Origin: Pseudomonadota bacterium
GTDB lineage: Bacteria; Pseudomonadota; Alphaproteobacteria; Rhizobiales; Hyphomicrobiaceae
Length of the DNA stretch: 19,482 nt
Assembly (NCBI GenBank): GCA_023416575.1
Contig: JAEZHL010000197.1
Location: 1-19,482 of the forward strand
Direction of reading: 5' to 3'
Of the stretch, positions 7,534 to 14,425 are shown piece by piece. The translations under genes were made by a program, and so were the position numbers. The notes below the pieces were generated by a model that was given only the letters and a program-made list of their open reading frames with translations, ran no database searches and was not told the DNA's origin. The stretch's first letter is position 1. Each line of letters begins with the position of its first letter.

Positions 7534-9267
7534 TCAATGAATCTCCGGCTCGGGCACCGGCGATCCGCTCTCGAGGAAGTCGAAATCGCAGCCTTCGTCG
7601 GCCTGTCCGATGTGCTGCTGGAACATCGCCCCGTAACCGCGCTCATAACGCGGCGGCAGCGGCTTCCACTCCTCCCGGCGTCGTGCGAGCTCCTCGTCGG
7701 AGACATGCAGGTGAAGCATGCGGCGCGCGACGTCGACCTCGATTTCATCGCCGGTCCTGACGAGCGCCAGCGGCCCGCCGACGAAGCTTTCCGGCGATAC
7801 GTGCAGGATGCACGCGCCATAGCTGGTGCCTGACATGCGCGCGTCGGAAATGCGCAGCATGTCACGCACACCGGCCTTCACGAGCTTGCGCGGTATGGGC
7901 AGCATGCCCCATTCCGGCATGCCCGGCCCTCCCTTGGGACCAGCATTCTGCAGCACCAGCACGTGATCGGCCGTGACCTCCAGGTCCTCGCGCTCGATCT
8001 CTGCCGCCATATGGTTGTAGTCGCGGAAGACGAGTGCAGGACCGCGATGCTTCCTGAGGCGCGGCTCGGCAGCCGACGGCTTCATGACAGCACCTCGCGG
8101 CGCCAGGTTTCCTTTGAGGACGGCGGTGGCTCCTTCGGCATAGATGGCCTTGTCGAGGGGAAGGATGACCTCGTCGTTGTAGACGGACGCATCGGAAATG
8201 GTCTCACCGAGCGTCTTGCCGGAGATGGTCATGGCAGAGCCGTCGAGCCGATCCCCCAGCGTCTTCATGAGCGCGGGCAGGCCGCCGGCGTAGTAGAAGT
8301 CCTCCATCAGGAAGGCACCGGACGGACGGAGGTTGGCGATCACCGGCACCTCGCGCGAAAGCTGGTCGAAGCGCTCCAGCGATAGCGCGATCCCGGCGCG
8401 GCGGGCCATGGCAATGACGTGGATGATGGCGTTGGTGGAGCCACCGAGCGCCATGTGCACTTTGATGGCGTTGTCGAACGAGGCCGCCGAGAGCACCTTC
8501 GTCGGCGTCAGGTCCTCCCAGACCATGTCGATGATCCGCCGGCCCGCGGCGGCGGCCATGCGCGGATGACCGGCATCGGCGGCGGGCAGCGCCGAGGCGC
8601 CGGGAAGCGTCAGGCCGAGAGCCTCGGAGATCGACATCATCGTCGCCGCGGTCCCCATGGTCATGCAGGTGCCGAAGGAGCGCGCGATGCCGTTCTCGAT
8701 CTCCGCCCATTGCGCTTCCGAGATCTTGCCGGCACGCTTTTCATCCCAGTATTTCCACGCGTCCGAGCCCGAGCCGAGTGTGTTGCCGCGCCAGTAGCCG
8801 CGCAGCATCGGACCCGCCGGAACGAAAATCGCGGGCAGGTTCATGGAGATGGCGCCCATGATGAGCCCGGGCGTGGTCTTATCGCAGCCGCCGAGCAGAA
8901 TGGCGCCATCGATCGGATGCGAGCGCAGCAGCTCCTCCGTCTCCATCGCCAGGAAGTTGCGATAGAGCATCGTGGTCGGCTTGACGAAGGGCTCGGAGAG
9001 CGAGATCGCGGGCAGCTCGATCGGGAATCCTCCCGCTTGCAGCACGCCGCGCTTCACGTCCTCCACCCGCGCACGCAAGTGCGCATGGCACTGATTGATG
9101 TCGCTCCAGGTATTGATGATCCCGATGACCGGCCGGCCGCGCCAGTCCTCGGCGTCGTATCCCATCTGCCGCAGCCGGGAGCGATGGCCGAACGAGCGCA
9201 GATCCTGCACCCCGAGCCAGCGGTGGGACCTCAATTGCTCAGGCGTTTTGCGATGGCTTTCGGCCAT
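7534..9267 (-). CDS. IlvD/Edd-family sugar-acid (aldonate) dehydratase
   Basis: A 577-residue [2Fe-2S] dehydratase. Three conserved cysteines, Cys60 (DINQCHAH), Cys128 (GGCDKTTP) and Cys201 (FGTCMTMG), occupy the positions expected for the cluster. The conserved SDARMSGTSYGA region (474-485) holds the probable catalytic Ser479. Length and motifs fit the arabinonate/xylonate/gluconate branch, such as the rhizobial L-arabinonate dehydratase, better than dihydroxy-acid dehydratase of branched-chain synthesis. The GTSYGA variant is characteristic of the pentonate enzymes as I recall them. The reaction is aldonate to 2-keto-3-deoxyaldonate, needing Mg2+ and the cluster. It follows the TRAP permease gene by 46 bases in the same direction. 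A DHDPS-family protein that could use the product sits three genes upstream. Start ATG 9267 is preceded by an AGGGGAT ribosome site. Pentonate, hexonate and 6-deoxy substrates cannot be separated by eye. Confidence 0.9.
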   Translation of the reverse strand: MAESHRKTPEQLRSHRWLGVQDLRSFGHRSRLRQMGYDAEDWRGRPVIGIINTWSDINQCHAHLRARVEDVKRGVLQAGGFPIELPAISLSEPFVKPTTMLYRNFLAMETEELLRSHPIDGAILLGGCDKTTPGLIMGAISMNLPAIFVPAGPMLRGYWRGNTLGSGSDAWKYWDEKRAGKISEAQWAEIENGIARSFGTCMTMGTAATMMSISEALGLTLPGASALPAADAGHPRMAAAAGRRIIDMVWEDLTPTKVLSAASFDNAIKVHMALGGSTNAIIHVIAMARRAGIALSLERFDQLSREVPVIANLRPSGAFLMEDFYYAGGLPALMKTLGDRLDGSAMTISGKTLGETISDASVYNDEVILPLDKAIYAEGATAVLKGNLAPRGAVMKPSAAEPRLRKHRGPALVFRDYNHMAAEIEREDLEVTADHVLVLQNAGPKGGPGMPEWGMLPIPRKLVKAGVRDMLRISDARMSGTSYGACILHVSPESFVGGPLALVRTGDEIEVDVARRMLHLHVSDEELARRREEWKPLPPRYERGYGAMFQQHIGQADEGCDFDFLESGSPVPEPEIH

Positions 9268-9313
9268 GGAATCCCCTTGATCTGTATGGAGCAGCGGCGC
9301 GGAAGGTCCCTGC

Positions 9314-11188
9314 TCACTCTCCTGCCGCAGCAGTCACCGTCGCCGCGCGCCGCCGGCTGAGGACCTGGGCCACGATGACGGCACCCGCAAGCAGGGCGCC
9401 AGCGGCATCCGTTGCGAGCCCTGGCTTCACGAGGCAGAAGGCCGCCACGACCAGGAAGCCTCTCTGCCAGAGAGTTGCCGAGCTAAGCAAGTAGCCATGC
9501 AGACCTGCTGCCAGCAGAATGCAGCCGATCGACGCCGTGACAAAGGACCAGATGATCGTCGGCCAGTCGCCGATCATGAGCAGGGCCGGCTCGTAGATGA
9601 ACATGAACGGCACTATGAATCCCGCGGCACCGATCTTCACGGCGGCGATGCCGCTCGCCCAAAGGTCCGCCTTGGCGAGACCAGCCGCCGCGAACACAGC
9701 CAGCGCCACCGGCGGCGTGATCGCCGAGAGAATCGCGAAGTAGAAGGCGAACATATGCGCTGCCGGCGGGATCACACCGAGCTTGATGATGGCCGGAACG
9801 AGCAGTGAGGTCATGATGATATAGGCCGGCGTCGTCGGCATGCCCATACCGAGCACGATACCGGCGACCATCGTCAGCACTAGGGCGATGATGAGCGTGT
9901 CCTGCGCGAGACCAACCACGAATTGCGTGAAAACGATACCCACCCCCGTGAGGGTCACGACACCGATGATGATCCCAGCGGTGGCGCACGCGAGCGCGAT
10001 AGCGACGGCATTGCGGGCACCGTCGATCATCGCTTCGACGATCACGCCGATCCGGACGTTCCCCCGCGTCGAGGCCCGCAGGAAAGCGACCGGGAAGCAT
10101 GCGAGTGTGCCGGCGAGCGCAGCCAGCGGCGCGCTATAGCCCGCATACATGACGACGAGGATCGTCAGCACGGGGATGAAGAGGTGACCGCGCTCCGCCA
10201 TGACCCGCCTGAATACCGGCAGCTCCGACCGAGGCACGCCCATGATCCCATGGCGCTTGGCTTCGAAGTGCACGGCCGCGAAGCAGGCGAGATAGTAGAG
10301 AATAGCTGGGATCAGCGCCCACAGGATGACCTGACCGTAGCCGACCTGCAGGAACTCGGCCATCACGAACGCCGCGGCGCCCATGATCGGCGGCATGATC
10401 TGACCGCCCGTAGAGGCCACCGCCTCGACGCCTGCCGCGAACGGAGGCCGGAAGCCGGTGCGCTTCATCAGCGGAATCGCGATCGGGCCATCCACCATGA
10501 CGTTGGCGACAGCCGAGCCGGAAATGGTGCCGAACAGGCTCGATGAAACGACGGAGACCTTGCCCGGACCGCCGGCGGTATGACCGGTGAGGCTCATGGC
10601 GAAATCCATGAAGAGCTGGCCGGTTCCAGTCCGCTCCATGAAGGCACCGAACAACACGAAAATAAGGACGTAAGCTGCCGAAACCGAAAGCGGGATGCCG
10701 AAGATGCCCTCGGTCGTCATGTAGAGCTGATCGAGCAGCCGCATCGGCTCGACCTGCGCAATGAACAACCCGTAGCCGAGAAAAACGAGAGCCGTGATCG
10801 GGAGCGCGGGCCCGAGCGCGCGTCGCGTCCCCTCGAGGATCATGACAACGAGAATCGTGCCGAGCACCATGTCGAGCGTGCTCAGGTCGTCGACGTAATA
10901 GATCCGGTTGATCACATAGTCGTAGTTGATGAACAAGTAGAGGATCGGCACAACGGCCAGCAGAAGACAGAGATAGTCCAGCATCGACGGCGGCTGGCCA
11001 GCCGAAGCTGCAGTTCTGCGATAGACAAGAAAGGCGAGCGACAATGCGAACAGCAGGTGCATGCCGCGGAAGATGATCGCTTCCGGCGCCCCCACCCAGA
11101 TCAGCCACATGTGATAGAGCGCCATCGAGACGCCGAGCACGCCGACGGCTAGGCGCACGAAATTCGCATGAGTGAGCTCAAACTTCAT
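9314..11188 (-). CDS. TRAP transporter fused permease (4TM/12TM, DctQM-type), TAXI class
   Basis: A 624-residue inner-membrane protein of at least 14 hydrophobic segments. The first about 110 residues form the small DctQ-like membrane part and the rest is the large DctM-like translocating part. Family hallmarks include VLFGAFMERTGTGQLFMDFA, SGSAVANVMVDGPIAIPLMK, GGQIMPPIMGAAAFVMAEF and GMGMPTTPAYIIMTSLL. A C-terminal membrane extension follows that is usual in fused TAXI permeases. These use a sodium or proton gradient to move solutes delivered by a periplasmic binding protein, whose gene lies 92 bases upstream. Start ATG 11188 has a weak ribosome site. Together with the hairpin in the gap, this suggests lower expression than the binding protein. 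Substrate is not readable from sequence; the flanking dehydratase and aldolase point to a sugar or keto acid. Confidence 0.94.
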   Translation of the reverse strand: MKFELTHANFVRLAVGVLGVSMALYHMWLIWVGAPEAIIFRGMHLLFALSLAFLVYRRTAASAGQPPSMLDYLCLLLAVVPILYLFINYDYVINRIYYVDDLSTLDMVLGTILVVMILEGTRRALGPALPITALVFLGYGLFIAQVEPMRLLDQLYMTTEGIFGIPLSVSAAYVLIFVLFGAFMERTGTGQLFMDFAMSLTGHTAGGPGKVSVVSSSLFGTISGSAVANVMVDGPIAIPLMKRTGFRPPFAAGVEAVASTGGQIMPPIMGAAAFVMAEFLQVGYGQVILWALIPAILYYLACFAAVHFEAKRHGIMGVPRSELPVFRRVMAERGHLFIPVLTILVVMYAGYSAPLAALAGTLACFPVAFLRASTRGNVRIGVIVEAMIDGARNAVAIALACATAGIIIGVVTLTGVGIVFTQFVVGLAQDTLIIALVLTMVAGIVLGMGMPTTPAYIIMTSLLVPAIIKLGVIPPAAHMFAFYFAILSAITPPVALAVFAAAGLAKADLWASGIAAVKIGAAGFIVPFMFIYEPALLMIGDWPTIIWSFVTASIGCILLAAGLHGYLLSSATLWQRGFLVVAAFCLVKPGLATDAAGALLAGAVIVAQVLSRRRAATVTAAAGE

Positions 11189-11247
11189 GGGCGATCCGAA
11201 ATGATAAAGGCGGGCGCTTCAAGCGCGCATGCATTGCCGTAACGGAT

Positions 11248-11273
11248 GCGGGGTCACCTTCCGGCAACCCCGC
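11248..11273 (-). promoter_or_regulatory. Hairpin between TRAP binding-protein and permease genes
   Basis: GCGGGGT at 11248-11254 pairs perfectly with ACCCCGC at 11267-11273 around a 12-base loop, just past the binding-protein stop codon. A T-run does not follow. Hairpins at this place in binding-protein operons commonly protect the upstream mRNA and reduce read-through, giving excess binding protein over permease. That role is inferred from position. Confidence 0.5.
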
Positions 11274-11280
11274 CCCCGGA

Positions 11281-12225
11281 TCACTTCACCTCGATGCCCT
11301 TCTCCTTGTAGAACTTCGCGGCACCCGGATGGAACGGCACGCCCACGTCGGTCGCCATCTCCTTCGGCGTCAGACCCGCCATGGCCTTGCTGGTCGCCGC
11401 CAGCGAGGGGATGCTGTCGGCAATGGCCTTCGTCATCTTGTAAACCGCATCCTCCGGCAGCTTGCAGGAGGCCACGATGTGGGTAGCGTAGCCGATGACG
11501 TTCACCGGCTTGTCCTGCTTCGGATAGGTCCCTGCCGGCACCTCAAGCAGCGTATAGCCCGGATTGATCTTCTTCATGCCGTCGATGGCATCGGACATGT
11601 CGAGCAGCTTGATGTCGCGACCGGCAGCGATGTCCATGATCGAGGACGCCGGGATGCTGGTGCCAAGCGTGAACATCTGCGCCTGGTTGTCCTTCATCTG
11701 CGTGGCCGAGTCCGTGTAGGACACGAAGCTCATCTTCACGTCGGAGTAGGACATGCCGTAGACCTGGAGCAGGTTCTGCGTGATGAGCTCACCCGTGTTG
11801 CCCCTGGGCTGCGTCGTCAGCGCCTTGCCCTTGATGTCCTTCACGGAATTGACGCCGCCATCGGCCATCACGATGGCCTGGAAGTACTGCGGATAGAGCG
11901 ACGCGACGTTGCAGACGTTCTTGTGCGGCTCGTTGAAGGGCGCGTTACCCTTGATCGCATCAGCCGACGTGATGGTGTTGCCGAACCCGACCTCGGCCTT
12001 GCCGGTCTCGATCGCGCGGACGTTGGCAACGCCAGCACCCGGCAGCGACTGCACCTGCATGCCCGGGACGACTTTCTCCCAGATATCCTTGAGCTGGCCA
12101 CCCAGCGGCACCCAGACGCCGCCCTGCGGTCCGGTCATGAGCCGGACCTGCTCTGCCTGAGATACACCCGAAAGAGCAATGGCCGCACCTGCAGCGAGCA
12201 ACCCGACTTTGAGCGATTTCAACAT
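11281..12225 (-). CDS. TAXI-family TRAP transporter periplasmic solute-binding protein
   Basis: Starting at ATG 12225 gives 314 residues with a classical signal peptide: Lys-containing N-terminus, hydrophobic core at 7-19, and probable cleavage after SQA (residue 24). A GGAAGGGGA ribosome site stands 7 bases upstream. The upstream ATG at 12243 lacks one and would spoil the signal peptide, so I rejected it. The mature part shows TAXI hallmarks: MTGPQGGVWVPLGGQL near 30-45, ETGKAEVGFGNTITSADAI, and a C-terminal half ending HPGAAKFYKEKGIEVK. The protein should capture an organic acid in the periplasm and hand it to the fused permease encoded next. TAXI proteins have few known ligands (glutamate/glutamine-like and C4-C5 dicarboxylates are examples), so a sugar-acid ligand here would be notable. 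The aldolase-like gene precedes it by 49 bases. Confidence 0.92.
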   Translation of the reverse strand: MLKSLKVGLLAAGAAIALSGVSQAEQVRLMTGPQGGVWVPLGGQLKDIWEKVVPGMQVQSLPGAGVANVRAIETGKAEVGFGNTITSADAIKGNAPFNEPHKNVCNVASLYPQYFQAIVMADGGVNSVKDIKGKALTTQPRGNTGELITQNLLQVYGMSYSDVKMSFVSYTDSATQMKDNQAQMFTLGTSIPASSIMDIAAGRDIKLLDMSDAIDGMKKINPGYTLLEVPAGTYPKQDKPVNVIGYATHIVASCKLPEDAVYKMTKAIADSIPSLAATSKAMAGLTPKEMATDVGVPFHPGAAKFYKEKGIEVK

Positions 12226-12274
12226 CCTAGCGTCCCCTTCCATTGATTATCGTTGGTGTTATGCAAAACCGGAT

Positions 12275-13210
12275 TCACGCCGCAGCGCGGGAAACGGTCT
12301 GGTCGTAGGCATAGAGCGCCGCTGCCGCCTTAGCGACGACCGCACGATCCGATGGCTCCAGGTTGTCCAAGCCCGGAAGCAGCGGCCCCGTGTCGGCGAT
12401 GCCGGCAGCCGTCACCGCGTCGTGAAGCACACGGATCGGGTTGATCCCATCCCGCAGGTCTTCGAGGGGGATGAAGGCTGCGCGCACCTGCTCGGCCGTC
12501 GCGTAATCCTTGTTTTTCAGCAAGGACAGCAGTTGCATCGACGCCCGCGGTGCGATGCAGCCGGAACCGGTTGTGAACGAGGGCAGCCCGAAATCGCGCA
12601 TATGCACGATCGCCGGCCGCTCGCCAATGCCGCTCGCGACCAAAGGCCGGTCGACCCTGTCCAGAATACCGCGCAGGAAGTCGTCCTTAGTCGGATCGGA
12701 ACGGACCACTGCGTACTTGATCGATGCGACGAGCTTGTCGTCCACCAGCTTGCCCACGAGTTCCGGCGTTAATGTCCGGTCGTCCTTGAGATAAACGACG
12801 ACGGGCTTGCCCAACGCTTCCGCGAACAGGCGAATGCTCCGTGCCACTCCGGTGGGAACCGAAGGTCCGGCAACGGGCAGCACCATGACGGACGGGAACG
12901 CGCGTGCCTTGAGGATCGGAACCTGATCCCTGAGCTTGCCGAAATCCGGGCCCGCCGCTGGCAGCATCCAGGTGTCCGGCCCCGCGCTTTCGGCCAGAAA
13001 ATCAAGAACCTCGGCATACTCACCGATGCTGATATTAAAGAAGTTCGCGTTGCCCCCATACATGAGGGACCGCACACCAGCGCCTTCGAGATATTTGATG
13101 ATGGCCAGATTGGCCCTGCGGTCGAGCCGCAAGTCGCGATCGCGGGCCAAAGGTGGAACGGCAATTACCGAACGCGCAATATCAGCCGACGTGACAGGCG
13201 TCGTCTTCAT
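12275..13210 (-). CDS. DHDPS/NAL-superfamily aldolase or dehydratase acting on a 2-oxo acid
   Basis: ATG 13210 is preceded by GGAGGAAG with 6 bases spacing, so it is preferred over ATG 13234, which would place that site inside the gene. The 311-residue protein has the class I lysine-aldolase layout: Tyr140 in VVVYLKDD and Schiff-base Lys165 in ASIKYAV, with a late glycine motif TGSGCIAP at 214-221. The usual GGTTGE-like carboxylate-binding motif is replaced by YGGNANFFN at 51-59, so it is not a standard DapA. Family members cleave 2-keto-3-deoxy sugar acids to pyruvate plus an aldehyde, or dehydrate L-2-keto-3-deoxypentonate to 2-oxoglutarate semialdehyde. With the IlvD/Edd dehydratase in the same gene run, the second step of an aldonate pathway is the best inference. 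It is the first gene after the korB hairpin. Confidence 0.85.
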   Translation of the reverse strand: MKTTPVTSADIARSVIAVPPLARDRDLRLDRRANLAIIKYLEGAGVRSLMYGGNANFFNISIGEYAEVLDFLAESAGPDTWMLPAAGPDFGKLRDQVPILKARAFPSVMVLPVAGPSVPTGVARSIRLFAEALGKPVVVYLKDDRTLTPELVGKLVDDKLVASIKYAVVRSDPTKDDFLRGILDRVDRPLVASGIGERPAIVHMRDFGLPSFTTGSGCIAPRASMQLLSLLKNKDYATAEQVRAAFIPLEDLRDGINPIRVLHDAVTAAGIADTGPLLPGLDNLEPSDRAVVAKAAAALYAYDQTVSRAAA

Positions 13211-13343
13211 CCCGGGCTTCCTCCATTGCGCCATTTTTTGGCGCGCGCGGGTTGGCCCCGCTGATAATTTAACGGCAACGGTTCAGGAACTCGCCGCCAA
13301 AGTCAAGTCATCCTCTCTCGATGCCGGCAGATAGGGATCAGAA
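13211..13343 (-). promoter_or_regulatory. Possible promoter region for the aldolase-TRAP-dehydratase genes
   Basis: This gap follows the hairpin at the end of korB and precedes the aldolase gene. On the minus strand it holds the AT-richer stretch TTAAATTATCAG, near 13275-13264, within otherwise GC-rich DNA. A weak TTCCTG and TATCAG pair spaced 17 bases could be a sigma-70-type promoter. A TTGACT further upstream has no partner at proper distance. The downstream genes may therefore have their own start besides read-through from the kor genes. Confidence 0.25.
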
Positions 13344-13369
13344 CTGCGGGAGGGTTATCCTCACCGCAG
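13344..13369 (-). terminator. Hairpin overlapping the korB stop codon
   Basis: CTGCGGGAGG at 13344-13353 pairs with CCTC (13359-13362) and CCGCAG (13364-13369). One base is bulged at 13363 and the loop is 5 bases (GTTAT). On the transcript the hairpin begins in the last KorB codons, spans the TGA stop, and is followed by UUCUGAU. The tract is too poor in U for a strong terminator; partial termination or 3'-end protection between the kor genes and the transport/catabolic genes is likely. Confidence 0.5.
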
Positions 13370-14416
13370 CCGTGCGTTGATGCTCTCGAGTGTCGCCGAT
13401 CCTGGGCAGAGCTCGGTTGCCGGAATGGCATTGAGAGGCCGCGTCGTCGTCTTGATGATGTCGTGCAGGTCCTGCTGATGCTCGTTGACATAGAGCAGGC
13501 CCGTCGCGACCTCCCCTTCGGCGGCGCGCTTGCGAATGGTCATGAGCGCGGCGTCGGCATCGCGCGGATCGTGACTGTCGTCGAGCTTGTGCAGCATAAG
13601 TCGCGACCCATCATGCAGCGCGACCGCAACGGACGTCCCCTCCTCGTAGTCCGCTGTGATCTCGTTCTCTTCAGGCACGAAATCGAGCTTGTCGATGGCC
13701 TGATTATGAGCCCGCACATAGTCGTAGCTCTTCGTTGACGCAGGATGGTTGTTGAACGTCACGCAGGGGCTGATGACGTCGAGGAAGGCGAAACCGCGAT
13801 AGCTGATAGCCGCCTTGATGAGCGGAATGAGCTGCCGCTTGTCGCCGGAGAACGAGCGCGCGACGAAGCCCGCGCCGAGCTGGATCGCCATCTGGCACAG
13901 GTCGATCGGGTCAAAGGGATTGGGCTCGCCCTTCTTCGACGGTGAGGTCTTGTCGTTGGTCGCCGAGAACTGGCCCTTGGTCAGCCCATAGCAGCCATTG
14001 TTCATGACGATGTAGACCATGTTCAGCTGGCGCCGGACGACATGCGCGAACTGGCCGAGCCCGATGGAGGCGGTATCGCCGTCACCCGAGACACCGATAT
14101 AGACGAGATCCCGGTTGGCGAGGTTCGCGCCCGTGGTCACGGACGGCATGCGCCCGTGCACACTGTTGAAGCCATGGCTGCGGCCGAGGAAATAAGTCGG
14201 CGCCTTCGACGAACAGCCGATGCCGGAAATCTTGGCGATCCGGTGCGCGGGCAGGTCGAGCTCGAAGCATGCCTCGATGATGGCGGCGGTGATCGAGTCG
14301 TGCCCGCACCCCGCACACAGCGTCGACATCGAGCCTTCGTAATCCCGGTGCGTCAGCCCGAGGGCGTTCTTCTTCAGCGCCGGGTGGTAGGCGACAGGCT
14401 TCTGGATGTAGCTCAT
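13361..14416 (-). CDS. korB: 2-oxoacid:ferredoxin/NAD(P) oxidoreductase, beta subunit (KorB)
   Basis: A 351-residue thiamine-diphosphate-binding subunit. The TPP/Mg2+ motif begins GDGD at 111-114 and ends with NN at 139-140. Cys34 and Cys37 (CAGCGH), Cys68 (GIGCSS) and Cys219 (SPCVTFN) match the four ligands of the [4Fe-4S] cluster in KorB-type proteins. It works with KorA to convert a 2-oxoacid plus CoA to acyl-CoA plus CO2, giving electrons to an Fe-S acceptor. Its ribosome site GAGGA (14427-14423) overlaps the korA stop codon and sits 6 bases before ATG 14416, so translation is coupled. The family includes 2-oxoglutarate, pyruvate and branched-chain acid enzymes. The KorAB form with a gamma-alpha fusion is most often 2-oxoglutarate-type, but substrate is unproven here. 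A hairpin overlaps its stop codon. Confidence 0.92.
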   Translation of the reverse strand: MSYIQKPVAYHPALKKNALGLTHRDYEGSMSTLCAGCGHDSITAAIIEACFELDLPAHRIAKISGIGCSSKAPTYFLGRSHGFNSVHGRMPSVTTGANLANRDLVYIGVSGDGDTASIGLGQFAHVVRRQLNMVYIVMNNGCYGLTKGQFSATNDKTSPSKKGEPNPFDPIDLCQMAIQLGAGFVARSFSGDKRQLIPLIKAAISYRGFAFLDVISPCVTFNNHPASTKSYDYVRAHNQAIDKLDFVPEENEITADYEEGTSVAVALHDGSRLMLHKLDDSHDPRDADAALMTIRKRAAEGEVATGLLYVNEHQQDLHDIIKTTTRPLNAIPATELCPGSATLESINARLR

Positions 14417-14425
14417 ATCAAATCC

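Noticed and set aside
12226..12243. Upstream ATG for the TAXI binding protein
   Set aside because: No ribosome site precedes it, and a good one plus a proper signal peptide fit ATG 12225.
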